Shown piece by piece: positions 1 to 7,955 of a stretch of 10,138 nucleotides of DNA. The notes beneath the pieces were generated by a model. That model was not told the origin of the DNA. It saw only the letters and a program-made list of their open reading frames with translations, and ran no database searches. The number at the start of each line of letters is the position of its first letter. The stretch's first letter is position 1. Source of the stretch: JBBSEX01 sp038239345 (GTDB lineage: Bacteria > Acidobacteriota > Terriglobia > Bryobacterales > Bryobacteraceae); contig JBBSEX010000075.1 of the NCBI GenBank assembly GCA_038239345.1, positions 1 to 10,138 on the forward strand. Direction: 5' to 3'. The translations under genes were made by a program, and so were the position numbers.

Positions 1-165
1 GCGGCGATTGAAGAATTCCTGGCCGTCTGGAACGAGAAACCCAAGCCTTTCGTCTGGACCGCCACGGTCGAATCCATCGTCGCCAAACTCGCCCGCTGCC
101 GTCAGACTCTGGAACAAATGCCCGGCTGCACCCTCCCGAAGTCCCGTAAACGAAAGTCCAGCTAA
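1..165 (+). CDS. IS630-family transposase, C-terminal 54 residues (start outside window)
   Basis: The open frame begins before the window and stops at TAA 163-165. The visible end contains the run FLAVWNEKPKPFVWTATVES followed by AKLARCRQTLEQ and a basic, serine-rich tail. This matches my recollection of the C-terminus of IS630-family DDE transposases from soil bacteria (FLxxWNExPKPFVWTATVES...CRQTLEQ). The family catalyses cut-and-paste transposition into TA dinucleotides. Only the C-terminal tail after the catalytic domain is visible, so activity cannot be judged. The coding end sits about 16 bases before the probable element end, as expected for a compact IS. Family assignment is fairly secure. 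Confidence 0.8.
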   Translation, partial: AAIEEFLAVWNEKPKPFVWTATVESIVAKLARCRQTLEQMPGCTLPKSRKRKSS

Positions 166-183
166 TTATGAGACACTACACTA
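1..183 (+). mobile_element. Right end of an IS630-family insertion sequence
   Basis: The transposase C-terminus ends at 165. From the TA at 182-183 onward, the downstream frame reads as the interior of a GH39 glycosidase (LVGELAAVSAFPVFIRTH...). The junction therefore lies between 166 and about 183. The CTA at 181-183 contains a TA that fits the TA target duplication used by IS630 elements, which makes 181 the probable last base of the element. The exact boundary is inferred, because the other terminal repeat is outside the window. Confidence 0.6.
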
Positions 184-201
184 GTTGGCGAGTTAGCGGC
201 G

Positions 202-1686
202 GTGAGCGCCTTTCCTGTTTTCATTCGTACTCATTTCATGCTCGCGACTGGTGATGGAACGCCCGGCTTGAAATGGGGATCGACCAATGCTTATACGGAG
301 GACGCGTCCGGAAAGCCCGTATACGATTGGCCCATAGCCGATCGAATCTTCGACACGTATCTGCAAGCCGGCGCGAAGCCGTTCGTCGAGATCGGATTTA
401 TGCCACAGGCTCTGTCGTCGAAACCGGAGCCGTATCATCCCACCTGGATTCCGGGTGCTGCTAACCGAGACTACTCTATCGGCTGGTCGTACCCGCCCAA
501 AGATTACAGCAAGTGGGGCGAGCTCGTGTACCAGTGGGTGCGTCATAGCGTTCAGAAGTACGGCAGAGAACAGGTTGAGTCCTGGTATTGGGAGGTCTGG
601 AACGAGCCGGATATTTCTTACTGGCACGGGACGCCTGAAGAATTCGACAAGCTTTACGATTACGCCGCGGATGCAGTGAAGCGTGCGCTGCCAACGGCCA
701 AGGTCGGGGGACCTGCTTCCACTGGCCCGGCTAACGCTCGCGCAGCGACGTTCCTCCGGCAATTTCTGGAGCATTGTTCAACCGGAAAGAATTTCGCAAC
801 TGGCGCTAGCGGTGCACCGCTGGACTTCATCACTAACCACGCAAAAGGCCGCCCAACTGTTGCTGAAGGCCATGTGTGCATGGGGCTTTCGAAGAATGCC
901 GAAGACGTGGATAAGGGATTTCAGATCGTGAGTGCGTTTCCGAAGTTTCGAAGCCTACCCATCGTGCTAAGTGAGTCGGATCCGGAAGGCTGCGCAGCGT
1001 GTTCGGCGCGGGTTTATCCGCAGAACGCGTATCGCAACGGAACGCTCTATCCCGCCTACACGGCCGTGATGATGAAGAACATCTTCGAGCTGGCGGATCG
1101 CGCCAAGACGAACATTGCGGGCATGCTGACATGGGCCTTTGAATTCGAGGACCAGCCGTACTTTGATGGTTTCCGGACACTGGCGACCAACGGTATCGAC
1201 AAGCCTATCTTGAACCTGTTCCGCATGGCTGGAATGATGGGGGACCGTCGTATCAAAACCGATAGTAATAACCGGGTGCCGCTAACGGGCTTGTTAAAGG
1301 AGGGCGTGCGAGACAAACCAGACGTGGATGCGCTGGCGGTCCGTTCGGACAGAGCGATCTCGCTTCTGGCGTGGAACTATCATGACGACGACCTGCCAGG
1401 TCCGGCGGCGAATGTGCAAGTCGACATCACCGGCATTCCCGCAGCCACTCGACGGGTATTGTTACGCCACTACCGAATCGACGAAACACACAGCAACGCC
1501 TGGACTGGGTGGAAGCGCATGGGTTCGCCACAGTCTCCCAATGCAGAGCAGAATACTGCGCTCGAAGCTGCGCGGCAGTTGCAACAACTCGATTCGCCGC
1601 GATGGATCGACACCACGGCAGGCGTCACTAAGCTGGACATCACGCTCCCACGTGAAGCGGTCTCACTGCTTCAAGTCTCCTGGTAG
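202..1686 (+). CDS. Glycoside hydrolase family 39 (beta-xylosidase-like), N-terminally truncated by IS630
   Basis: Retaining glycosidase of the GH39 (beta-xylosidase/alpha-iduronidase) type with a (beta/alpha)8 barrel. Numbering from the GTG at 202, the acid/base glutamate is E135 in WEVWNEPD and the likely nucleophile is E258 in VLSESDPEG. Their spacing of about 123 residues is close to that in characterised GH39 xylosidases. The EIGFMPQAL strand (about 63-71) is also typical. A C-terminal beta-rich region follows the barrel. The frame stays open upstream of 202 back to 172, and the residues LVGELAAV before the GTG look homologous. The true N-terminus, including any signal peptide, therefore appears to have been removed by the IS630 element. 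No Shine-Dalgarno precedes 202, so this is probably not a functional gene despite the long intact frame. It lies 39 bases before the kduI remnant on the same strand. Substrate is unknown; xylosides or another plant-wall glycoside are plausible. Confidence 0.75.
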   Translation: MSAFPVFIRTHFMLATGDGTPGLKWGSTNAYTEDASGKPVYDWPIADRIFDTYLQAGAKPFVEIGFMPQALSSKPEPYHPTWIPGAANRDYSIGWSYPPKDYSKWGELVYQWVRHSVQKYGREQVESWYWEVWNEPDISYWHGTPEEFDKLYDYAADAVKRALPTAKVGGPASTGPANARAATFLRQFLEHCSTGKNFATGASGAPLDFITNHAKGRPTVAEGHVCMGLSKNAEDVDKGFQIVSAFPKFRSLPIVLSESDPEGCAACSARVYPQNAYRNGTLYPAYTAVMMKNIFELADRAKTNIAGMLTWAFEFEDQPYFDGFRTLATNGIDKPILNLFRMAGMMGDRRIKTDSNNRVPLTGLLKEGVRDKPDVDALAVRSDRAISLLAWNYHDDDLPGPAANVQVDITGIPAATRRVLLRHYRIDETHSNAWTGWKRMGSPQSPNAEQNTALEAARQLQQLDSPRWIDTTAGVTKLDITLPREAVSLLQVSW

Positions 1687-1725
1687 AATCCCATATTGCC
1701 ACCGCCAGATACTGAGGGTCCTTCC

Positions 1726-2546
1726 ATGAAGATCCTATCGTCTCCACGCGCAGCGGACCTCGAACGCATGAATACTGAGGAGTTGCGCGACAATTTCCTG
1801 ATTGACGACCTGTTTGTTCCCGGGCATATTCGCTTGGCGTACACAGACCTTGACCGCTTGATAGCTGGCGGCATCGTACCTCAGACCGAAATCGAGTTCC
1901 CGGCCTTCCGCGAGCTCGGAACAAGTTACTTCACAGAACGGCGCGAAGTTGGCATTATCAATATCGGCGATGAAGGCCTGATCACTGCCGGTGACCAAAG
2001 CTACCCGATGAACCATCTTGACTGCCTGTACATTGGCACGGGTGAAGAGCGGGTGAGGTTTCAACCTGCCCGAGCGGACAGGCGGCGTTCTATCTTCTGA
2101 GCGCCCCCGCTCACCGAAAATTTCCCACACGCAAAGCAGGCCTGGCCGAAGCAAGTGTCCACGAAATTGGGTTTGCCGCCAACGCATCCAAACGCAGGCT
2201 GGTGCAGTATATACACGAAGGAGGCATCGAGAGCTGTCAGCTCGTGATGGGCTACACAGAGCTAGAGCCTGGTAACATCTGGAACACGTGGCTCCCTACA
2301 CGCACCTGCGTCGTTCTGAAATCTATCTCTATTTCGATCTCGGCGCGGACATGCTCATTCATCTGTTGGGCGAGCCAACGCGAACGCGCCACCTGGTTGT
2401 TCGCGATCGGCAGGCCGTGCTTTCCCCGCCGTGGTCAGTGCATTGCAGTGTAGGAACGAAAAGTTACCGGTTCATCTGCGGAATGGCCGGCGAGAATCGA
2501 ACGTTTTCGGATATGGATCCCCGCGGACCTCGGGGACTTCAGATGA
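1726..2546 (+). pseudogene. kduI: kduI-like 5-keto-4-deoxyuronate isomerase, three frameshifts
   Basis: KduI (4-deoxy-L-threo-5-hexosulose-uronate ketol-isomerase) converts the unsaturated-uronate product of pectin lyases into the precursor handled by KduD. Three frames together rebuild a protein of about 273 residues, against 278 in E. coli. Frame 1 (1726 to about 2075) gives NTEELRDNFLIDDLFVPGHI and ELGTSYFTERREVGIINIGDEG. The second frame (about 2075-2287) gives FYLLSAPAHRKFPTRKAGLAE and YTELEPGNIWNT. The third frame (2288 to about 2520) gives THLRRSEIYLYFDLGADM and PPWSVHCSVGTKSY. A last shift in the four-C run 2519-2522 restores MDPADLGDFR and a TGA at 2544-2546. The first two shifts fit single-base losses and the third a single-base gain. 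The zinc motif HTHxRRxE reads YTHLRRSE: the first histidine is tyrosine at 2297-2299, while the later histidine at 2441-2443 remains. ATG 1726 is chosen because it begins the homology and has a weak TGAGGG upstream. Confidence 0.85.
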
Positions 2547-3256
2547 TCAAGCCTGTTTGTGCGCTTATGTTTTTCGCGACGGCGGCGTTCGCGCAGACCG
2601 TAGTTGCCGTCGATGGCTTTCATAATAATGAGAGCAAAATGCCCGATCATTACCGCTGGGACGGCAAGCGGCCCGGAGGATTTTCAGAGTTCGGCAAATT
2701 GCTGCAGGGACTCGGAGCGGAGCTGCGGACAGTGCAGGAGCGGGCCACGCGGGAGGCGCTAGCAGGTATCGACGTATTCATCATCGTCGATCCCGACACC
2801 CCTGCCGAGACCGACGATCCCAAGTATATTGAGCCGGCCGAAATCGACGCCATAGAGCGATGGGTCAAGAACGGCGGTCGCCTCGTCTTGTTGGGGAACG
2901 ATAAGGGAAACGCGGAGTTCGAGCATTTCAATCGGCTTGCGGCGCACTTTGGCATCGAGTTCGTCGAGGCCACGTATCCGAAGGTCGCGGGCAAAGGGAT
3001 CCTGACAATAACCGGACCGCATCCCATTTTTGAAAATGGCTTAATGCTCTACCTGGTCGATATCGCACCGCTGAAAGTTTCTAGCGATGTCGAGGTGATC
3101 TTGAGCGACAAAGCAACGCCGATCATGGCGTTGGCCCACACCGACAAAGGCCAGGTTTTCGCGCTGGGCGATCCGTGGGCCTACAACGAATACATCGATC
3201 GCAAGGATAATCGACGGATCGTGACCAACCTTTTCCGCATACTGATGAAGAAATAA
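2543..3256 (+). CDS. Secreted DUF4350/ThuA-like (class I glutamine amidotransferase fold) protein
   Basis: A 237-residue protein. Residues 1-17 form a signal peptide (MIKPVCALMFFATAAFA, cleavage before QT), so it is probably periplasmic or exported. Visible conserved blocks are VVAVDGFHNNESKM (20-33), GIDVFIIVDPDTPAETDD (75-92), EIDAIERWVKNGGRLVLLGND (100-120) and GQVFALGDPW (203-212). A 'decide a thing, then W-x-x-x-GG-R-L-V-L-L-G' layout is typical of the DUF4350 / ThuA-like flavodoxin-type fold. Such domains often accompany or are fused to GH88/GH105 unsaturated glucuronyl hydrolases in Acidobacteria-like genomes; the molecular function is unknown. The start is ATG 2543, overlapping the ancestral kduI stop as ATGA, which suggests former translational coupling. 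The same frame is open back to GTG 2288, but that upstream part is kduI, so the 322-residue reading is an artefact of decay. It converges with the next gene, with 2 bases between stop codons. Confidence 0.7.
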   Translation: MIKPVCALMFFATAAFAQTVVAVDGFHNNESKMPDHYRWDGKRPGGFSEFGKLLQGLGAELRTVQERATREALAGIDVFIIVDPDTPAETDDPKYIEPAEIDAIERWVKNGGRLVLLGNDKGNAEFEHFNRLAAHFGIEFVEATYPKVAGKGILTITGPHPIFENGLMLYLVDIAPLKVSSDVEVILSDKATPIMALAHTDKGQVFALGDPWAYNEYIDRKDNRRIVTNLFRILMKK

Positions 3257-3258
3257 AC

Positions 3259-4494
3259 CTAACTCACGGCGACTTCAGCGGCCGCGTATTTGGATCGGTA
3301 CGTCTTCTCATCGACGCTGATACCAAGCCCTGGTGTGTCAGCGAGAGCGTACGTTCCCTTTTCAAAACGACAGCCCTCGACCTTCAGGACGTCGCAAGTC
3401 GATCGGTCGTCTTCCACCATCGGAACATCGATCGCTGCCTTGGAAAGGTGCAAGCCCATGATCACGCCGATCTGCGACGCCCAGTTGTGGGGAATCGATA
3501 CGCCGCCCGCCGCACCGGCGATTTCGGACAACTCGAGGTTGGACAGAAATCCCCCTCGCCGGATATCCATCTGAACGACATCGATCAGGCGCTTTGGCTT
3601 CATGTAGGGTAAGAAAGGCGCCGGCTCGCTTAGATTTTCGCCGTCGGCAATTAACGTCTGCATGCCTGCTTCGGCGATCTTTGCCTTCAGGCGTGTGTAC
3701 CCGTCCACGCTTTCCGGAAACGCCTCTTCAATCCAGTAGAGGTTCGATTGCCGCACTCCCTGCAGCAGTTTCCAGGCGCCCTCGAAATCATCCTTGTACC
3801 CGTTGTTCGGATCGCCCATGATGCGAATGTCCGGGCCCACGGCCGCGCGCACCGCGTTCACCACTGCGACGTCACGCGCCAGGCCGTCTTCCTTCGGCAT
3901 CCATTTCAGACCGCGCCCCAGTTTCAGCTTCACGCCCGCGTAGCCTTTCCGCACGGCCTCCTGAACCTCTTCCACCACGGCGGGAACTCCGCGATCGTGA
4001 AACCAGACATCGCTCAGATAGAGGGTGCCGTCATACGCCGGAATCCGCTCGCGCACTGCGTTGCCCAGCAGGGCCCAGGCCGGCTTTCCGGTCAGCTTCC
4101 CGATCAAATCGAACAGCGGCCCATCCAGATAACAATGTTTACGCAGCAGCGCATCGAAGCGCGGGGAGCGCCCGACGATGCGCCCGCCTTCCAAGTGATA
4201 GACATCCAGCGGATCCGCGCCCAGCAGCGGTCGCATTTCTTCGAGCACTGCCGCCGTGACCGGCGCATATAGGCCAGCACCAATTCCTTCCACGCCGTCG
4301 GCGGTCTTGATTCGGATCAAAGAATGCTCGTAGGTGTGCCCTTTAGGAACCTGATCGTATGCATTCATCGCTACAAATTTGTGAAAGCGGCCCTGAATGG
4401 GCGTACTGGTTATCTTGACGATTCTGGTTTTAGATGCCGTGGCGCCGCTGGCCGCGAGCGCCGTCAGTCCGAGCATAAACTGTCTTCGCTGCAT
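3259..4494 (-). CDS. Mandelate racemase/muconate lactonizing enzyme family protein (enolase superfamily), Tat-exported
   Basis: A 411-residue enolase-superfamily enzyme. These enzymes abstract a proton alpha to a carboxylate using Mg2+; many are sugar-acid dehydratases. Seen motifs: the KxK base K189-x-K191 (GVKLKLGRG), metal ligands D228 (MGDPNNGY), E256/E257 (WIEEAFPE) and E286 (ADGEN), then D310 (QMDIRRGG) paired with H336 (SIPHNWASQIG). The Asp-His dyad with KxK resembles the MR subgroup. The N-terminus MQRRQFMLGLTALAASGATA is a twin-arginine signal, so the protein is probably folded first and exported to the periplasm, which is unusual for characterised dehydratases. The Shine-Dalgarno AGGAG (4505-4501) lies 6 bases before ATG and overlaps the stop codon of the upstream receptor gene. 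The pair is therefore surely an operon and probably translationally coupled. The specific substrate (glucarate, galactonate, rhamnonate or other) cannot be read from the sequence. Confidence 0.88.
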   Translation of the reverse strand: MQRRQFMLGLTALAASGATASKTRIVKITSTPIQGRFHKFVAMNAYDQVPKGHTYEHSLIRIKTADGVEGIGAGLYAPVTAAVLEEMRPLLGADPLDVYHLEGGRIVGRSPRFDALLRKHCYLDGPLFDLIGKLTGKPAWALLGNAVRERIPAYDGTLYLSDVWFHDRGVPAVVEEVQEAVRKGYAGVKLKLGRGLKWMPKEDGLARDVAVVNAVRAAVGPDIRIMGDPNNGYKDDFEGAWKLLQGVRQSNLYWIEEAFPESVDGYTRLKAKIAEAGMQTLIADGENLSEPAPFLPYMKPKRLIDVVQMDIRRGGFLSNLELSEIAGAAGGVSIPHNWASQIGVIMGLHLSKAAIDVPMVEDDRSTCDVLKVEGCRFEKGTYALADTPGLGISVDEKTYRSKYAAAEVAVS

Positions 4495-4503
4495 GGCACG
4501 CTC

Positions 4504-7500
4504 CTAAAACATGACTTTCAATCCAAGTTGAAATTGACGGGGTATGAGCGCCGAAGTCGACTTCCCGAAATTGATACTGGAGAGATCCAGTGTCGGGTTA
4601 TTCAAGTTAACGTGATTGAGTGCGTTAAACGCCTCCGCGCGGAACTGTAACGAAATCCGCTCCGTTAAAGGGAACCGCTTGGAGAGCGACATGTCGATCT
4701 GTGCGTACCCGGGCCCGCGAAATGTATTGCGGCCGAGATTGCCTCCGGTGCCTGGTGCAGGGATGGGAAAAATTGGAGCGCTGAAGATGCCGTTCAAGTA
4801 TTGTGATCGCGACCATCCGCTCCGCGGCACGTCTACTGTTGGCGCGTTGGGGCGGTCGCCGGCCGTCCCATCTGCGTTGAAATCCCCGCGCGGATAAGCG
4901 GCGCTAGTCGAGACAGAGATCGGTGCTCCGCTCTGCAAAATCGCGAAGCCGCCCAGTTGCCATCCGCCCAATGTCTGTTTGACGATGCCGCGCCTCGAAG
5001 CGAAGAACGGCATGTCCCACAGTCCGATGACACTGAGTTTGTGCCTCGCGTCGAAACCGGCGAGCGCACGGTCGGCCCGCCGGTTCGATGCGTCCTGGTA
5101 ATTCGACAGATTGGTTAAATCGTCCGATTCGTCGATAGCCTTGCTGAACGTATACGACGACTGGAATGTAAAGCCCTTCGCGTATTGCCGCCGCACCGTG
5201 AGCGAGCCGCCATGATAAATGGAGTTCGCTGACGCCGAAATATAGTTCACCGCCGCGAAGCTGGGGTTGAATCCGTTGAAGCGCCCGTCCAGTAAGTCGC
5301 CGGCGTAGCGGTTGATATTGTTCTGGTTGTACAGCCGGTGACCGGCTGACCCCAGGTAATCCGTTTCGATCACAAAACCGCCGAAAAGTTTTCGCTGGAT
5401 ACCGAAAAACCAGTTGTGTACGTAGGCGTTCTTCAGATTCGGATCCACGGCCCGGATTGAAGCGCGTACGCCTTTCAGGCCATTGTGCGCATCCAGACCA
5501 AGCCGCAGCGAAGCGTCCACCGGATATCCCAGACCCGGCTTGGAGGTGTCGCCAAGAGTATATGTAAACGCCGTTCCAAACTGACTGCCCAGCGTCACAT
5601 CGGCTCGGAGTGGCGGGCTGTCGCGGAAATCGAGCAAGGGAGTCATGAACAGGCGATCGTACGCGATGCCGTAACCGCCGCGAATCGCGAGCACGCCTTT
5701 GCCGTCCGGATTCCAAGCGAACCCCAGCCGGGGCGCGAAGTCCTTGTTGTCTCTGCCGGACAGATGTTGGACGATATCGACTTTTGCATCGGCCAACCCC
5801 GCCGAGAGCGACGGAGCCTGCGGAAAGATGATATTCCGCAGCAGATTATTCACCTCGATCGGCGATCCGAAGTTTTCGTATCGCAATCCGAGGTTCAGCG
5901 ATAGTTTCGGCGTTACCTTCCAGTCGTCGTTGAAGAACAACGCCCATTCGTAGTTGCGAAGGCCCACCACGTTTACGGCCGGATCCCCCGTGCGCGGATC
6001 GACTTTGCGTACCATTTGCAGCGCCTCATCATCGGCGAAGTCGAGGATGCTTGCAAATGTGTAGTTCGGAATGAAGTTGGTGGTGTTGTGCGAGTCTGCC
6101 CGCACACGCCGCAACTCGCCTCCCATTTTCCAGGTATGCGCCCCTCGCACCCAGGAAAACGTGTCCTTGTAATCGAAGTTGGTCTGGTAATATCCGGACG
6201 GAAAGCTGCTGGTCGAGAAGCCCGTGGCTGCGGTGATGTTGATCCCCGGGATTTCCAGATGCGGGGGCACATCGGAGAGACCGACCACCCGGGCCACGCC
6301 GGCGCGCAGCTCATTCAATTTTGTCGCGTCAAAGATGTGCGTCTCGTTCAGACTGAGGTATGTGCCGTACTCATGGCCGGGACGGTTGAATGCGGGCCGG
6401 ATGCCGCCGTTCAATGTGTCCGCAAAAGTTCGATAGAAGTTACCGTAGAGCTTGTCCTTTCCCGGCCGCAATTCATGGTCAATCCGCACCGTCACCTGGT
6501 TCCCATTGCGGTATGCCTCGGGCGCAAAGACCGCGCTGCCCACGTCTGCAATCCCGTCCAGGGGACCGATGATATTTACGCCCGGCGCCGGGCTTCCCAG
6601 ATCGCGAAGGTTCACCGTAGGATCGACCGCCGGGCGGAAGCCACCGAGCAATTTTGCGGCAATACTATTCGGTCGCGTCCGCAGTACGAAGTCCCGGAAT
6701 GCCGGCGTTTCCACCGTTACCAACGACGCGCGCGCCCCAGATTGCCGCAGGCCGTCATAGGATGTGAAGAAGAAAGTGCGGTTTCTGATGATCGGTCCGC
6801 CGATGAAATAATCGAACTCATTGCGGCGGAATACGGGAACTTTCGCCTCGAATTCGTTGCGATCTCCCAGTGTGTTGTTCTCAAAGAAGTAGCTCGCGCC
6901 TCCGTGAAACTGGTTGGTCCCGGACTTGGTAATCACCTCGATCTGAGCGCCACTATTCCTCCCGTCGACCGCGGAAAAGTTATTCGATACCACGCGAACT
7001 TCCGCCACCGAATCGGCATTGGGCGTCAGGTTCGCGACGCCTCCACGGGCCGCAGAGTTAACACTGGTGTTGTCGACGGTGAAGCTGTTCGATTCGGTGC
7101 GCTGGCCGCTCGCGTAGATTTGAGGTCCGTTCTCGGCGGCAAACGAATCGTTGTTTGCTCCTCCGCCGCCCGCTCCGAAAGTGGTTGCCAGTCCACGGCC
7201 GGCGACGCCCGGCTGAACCGCCAGGAGGTTGTAGAGATTGCGGCCATTCAACGGAAGGTCGCGGAGTTCCTGTGTCTCGATACGTCCGGAGACGCGGCCC
7301 TGTTCCGTCTCAACCTGGACTACGTTTGCTTCCACCGTTACTCTTTCGCCGACAGAGCCTACTGTCAGCGAGACGTCGGCGCGGCCGCTCTCGCTCGCGC
7401 CCAGCGCAATCGTAGCGGTTTCGGCAGTCGAGAATCCCTCCTTTGAAACGGAAACGCGGTACTCACCCGGACCCAGATCGAGCACCCGATACAGTCCCGC

Positions 7501-7689
7501 GCTGCTAGTTGGTGTGCTGCGGCTCACACCGGTGGCGATATTCAGCACCGTCACTTTTGCATCCGGTACGACAGCGCCGCTCGCGTCCGTCACCAAGCCC
7601 TGAATGGAGCTGCTGAACTGTCCCGCCGCTGGAAAGATCGAGATTAGAGCCATAGCAAACCAAGCTGATATTGTTTTCGCCGCGCGCAT
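4504..7689 (-). CDS. TonB-dependent receptor, Oar-like, with N-terminal carboxypeptidase-regulatory domain
   Basis: Outer-membrane receptor of about 1061 residues. A signal peptide of about 25 residues (AWFAMALISIFPAAG) precedes a CarboxypepD_reg-type beta-sandwich at about 30-120 (QGLVTDASGAVVPDAKVTVLN, GLYRVLDLGPGEYRVSV). The plug domain follows, with LRDLPLNGRNLYNLLAVQPG (about 142-162) and SFTVDN...GAQIEVITKSGTNQFHG (about 202-263). The rest is a long beta-barrel ending in QFQLGLKVMF with the terminal phenylalanine typical of outer-membrane proteins. This architecture is abundant in Acidobacteriota and is usually presumed to import oligosaccharides or other large substrates; no TonB box is obvious. 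Two starts are possible. ATG 7695 has GGGAGG only 3 bases upstream, whereas ATG 7689 has it at 9 bases, so 7689 is preferred. The frame is intact over 3.2 kb, which argues that the kduI frameshifts are not general sequencing error. Confidence 0.9.
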   Translation of the reverse strand: MRAAKTISAWFAMALISIFPAAGQFSSSIQGLVTDASGAVVPDAKVTVLNIATGVSRSTPTSSAGLYRVLDLGPGEYRVSVSKEGFSTAETATIALGASESGRADVSLTVGSVGERVTVEANVVQVETEQGRVSGRIETQELRDLPLNGRNLYNLLAVQPGVAGRGLATTFGAGGGGANNDSFAAENGPQIYASGQRTESNSFTVDNTSVNSAARGGVANLTPNADSVAEVRVVSNNFSAVDGRNSGAQIEVITKSGTNQFHGGASYFFENNTLGDRNEFEAKVPVFRRNEFDYFIGGPIIRNRTFFFTSYDGLRQSGARASLVTVETPAFRDFVLRTRPNSIAAKLLGGFRPAVDPTVNLRDLGSPAPGVNIIGPLDGIADVGSAVFAPEAYRNGNQVTVRIDHELRPGKDKLYGNFYRTFADTLNGGIRPAFNRPGHEYGTYLSLNETHIFDATKLNELRAGVARVVGLSDVPPHLEIPGINITAATGFSTSSFPSGYYQTNFDYKDTFSWVRGAHTWKMGGELRRVRADSHNTTNFIPNYTFASILDFADDEALQMVRKVDPRTGDPAVNVVGLRNYEWALFFNDDWKVTPKLSLNLGLRYENFGSPIEVNNLLRNIIFPQAPSLSAGLADAKVDIVQHLSGRDNKDFAPRLGFAWNPDGKGVLAIRGGYGIAYDRLFMTPLLDFRDSPPLRADVTLGSQFGTAFTYTLGDTSKPGLGYPVDASLRLGLDAHNGLKGVRASIRAVDPNLKNAYVHNWFFGIQRKLFGGFVIETDYLGSAGHRLYNQNNINRYAGDLLDGRFNGFNPSFAAVNYISASANSIYHGGSLTVRRQYAKGFTFQSSYTFSKAIDESDDLTNLSNYQDASNRRADRALAGFDARHKLSVIGLWDMPFFASRRGIVKQTLGGWQLGGFAILQSGAPISVSTSAAYPRGDFNADGTAGDRPNAPTVDVPRSGWSRSQYLNGIFSAPIFPIPAPGTGGNLGRNTFRGPGYAQIDMSLSKRFPLTERISLQFRAEAFNALNHVNLNNPTLDLSSINFGKSTSALIPRQFQLGLKVMF

Positions 7690-7698
7690 ATTCATCTG

Positions 7699-7704
7699 CC
7701 TCCC
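7699..7704 (-). promoter_or_regulatory. Shine-Dalgarno of the TonB-dependent receptor gene
   Basis: On the minus strand GGGAGG lies 9 bases before ATG 7689 and 3 bases before ATG 7695. This strong site decides in favour of the internal ATG, giving a protein beginning MRAAKTISAW. Confidence 0.6.
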
Positions 7705-7726
7705 AAGACATCCTCTCGCCTGGAAG

Positions 7727-7773
7727 TCTATCGCCGTGACTCACACTGTGTCAAGCATTTGACAGCATTTGAC
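7727..7773 (-). promoter_or_regulatory. Candidate sigma-70 promoter with tandem 10-bp repeat upstream of the receptor operon
   Basis: On the minus strand a perfect TTGACA (7754-7749) is followed after 16 bases by GATAGA (7732-7727), which matches the -10 consensus at 3 of 6 positions. Immediately upstream, GTCAAATGCT occurs twice in perfect tandem (7773-7764 and 7763-7754), and the second copy runs into the -35 hexamer. A short CACA-C-TGTG palindrome (7742-7750) lies just inside the spacer. The arrangement fits a promoter controlled by a protein binding the direct repeat. It sits about 40 bases before the receptor start. The weak -10 suggests activator dependence; this is inference. Confidence 0.4.
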
Positions 7774-7955
7774 TGCCCTCGGGTTTTATCGGAAAAGGCC
7801 CAGCCCCACCCTCACCGATTCATCTCGTCAAAGCTACATTGGCCCAAGCTTCTTTTGCGACTACCAGCCGTTACTTGCATGCGCGACTAACTCAATCAAG
7901 CGCCGAGTTCATTCACGCGCCGTGAGGCAGGGATTCGGGTAACGGAAAGGCAGAA

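Noticed and set aside
2065..2546. Programmed ribosomal frameshifting in kduI
   Set aside because: Three shifts in different directions, with no slippery heptamer seen and a lost zinc ligand, fit mutational decay better. KduI is not known to use recoding.
3748..4272. 174-codon plus-strand frame
   Set aside because: It is antisense to the enolase-superfamily gene, whose catalytic residues are all present on the minus strand.
6016..7446. 476-codon open frame on the plus strand
   Set aside because: It lies wholly antisense to the TonB-dependent receptor, whose domains are clear. The composition (many Arg, Cys, His) is that of a shadow frame.
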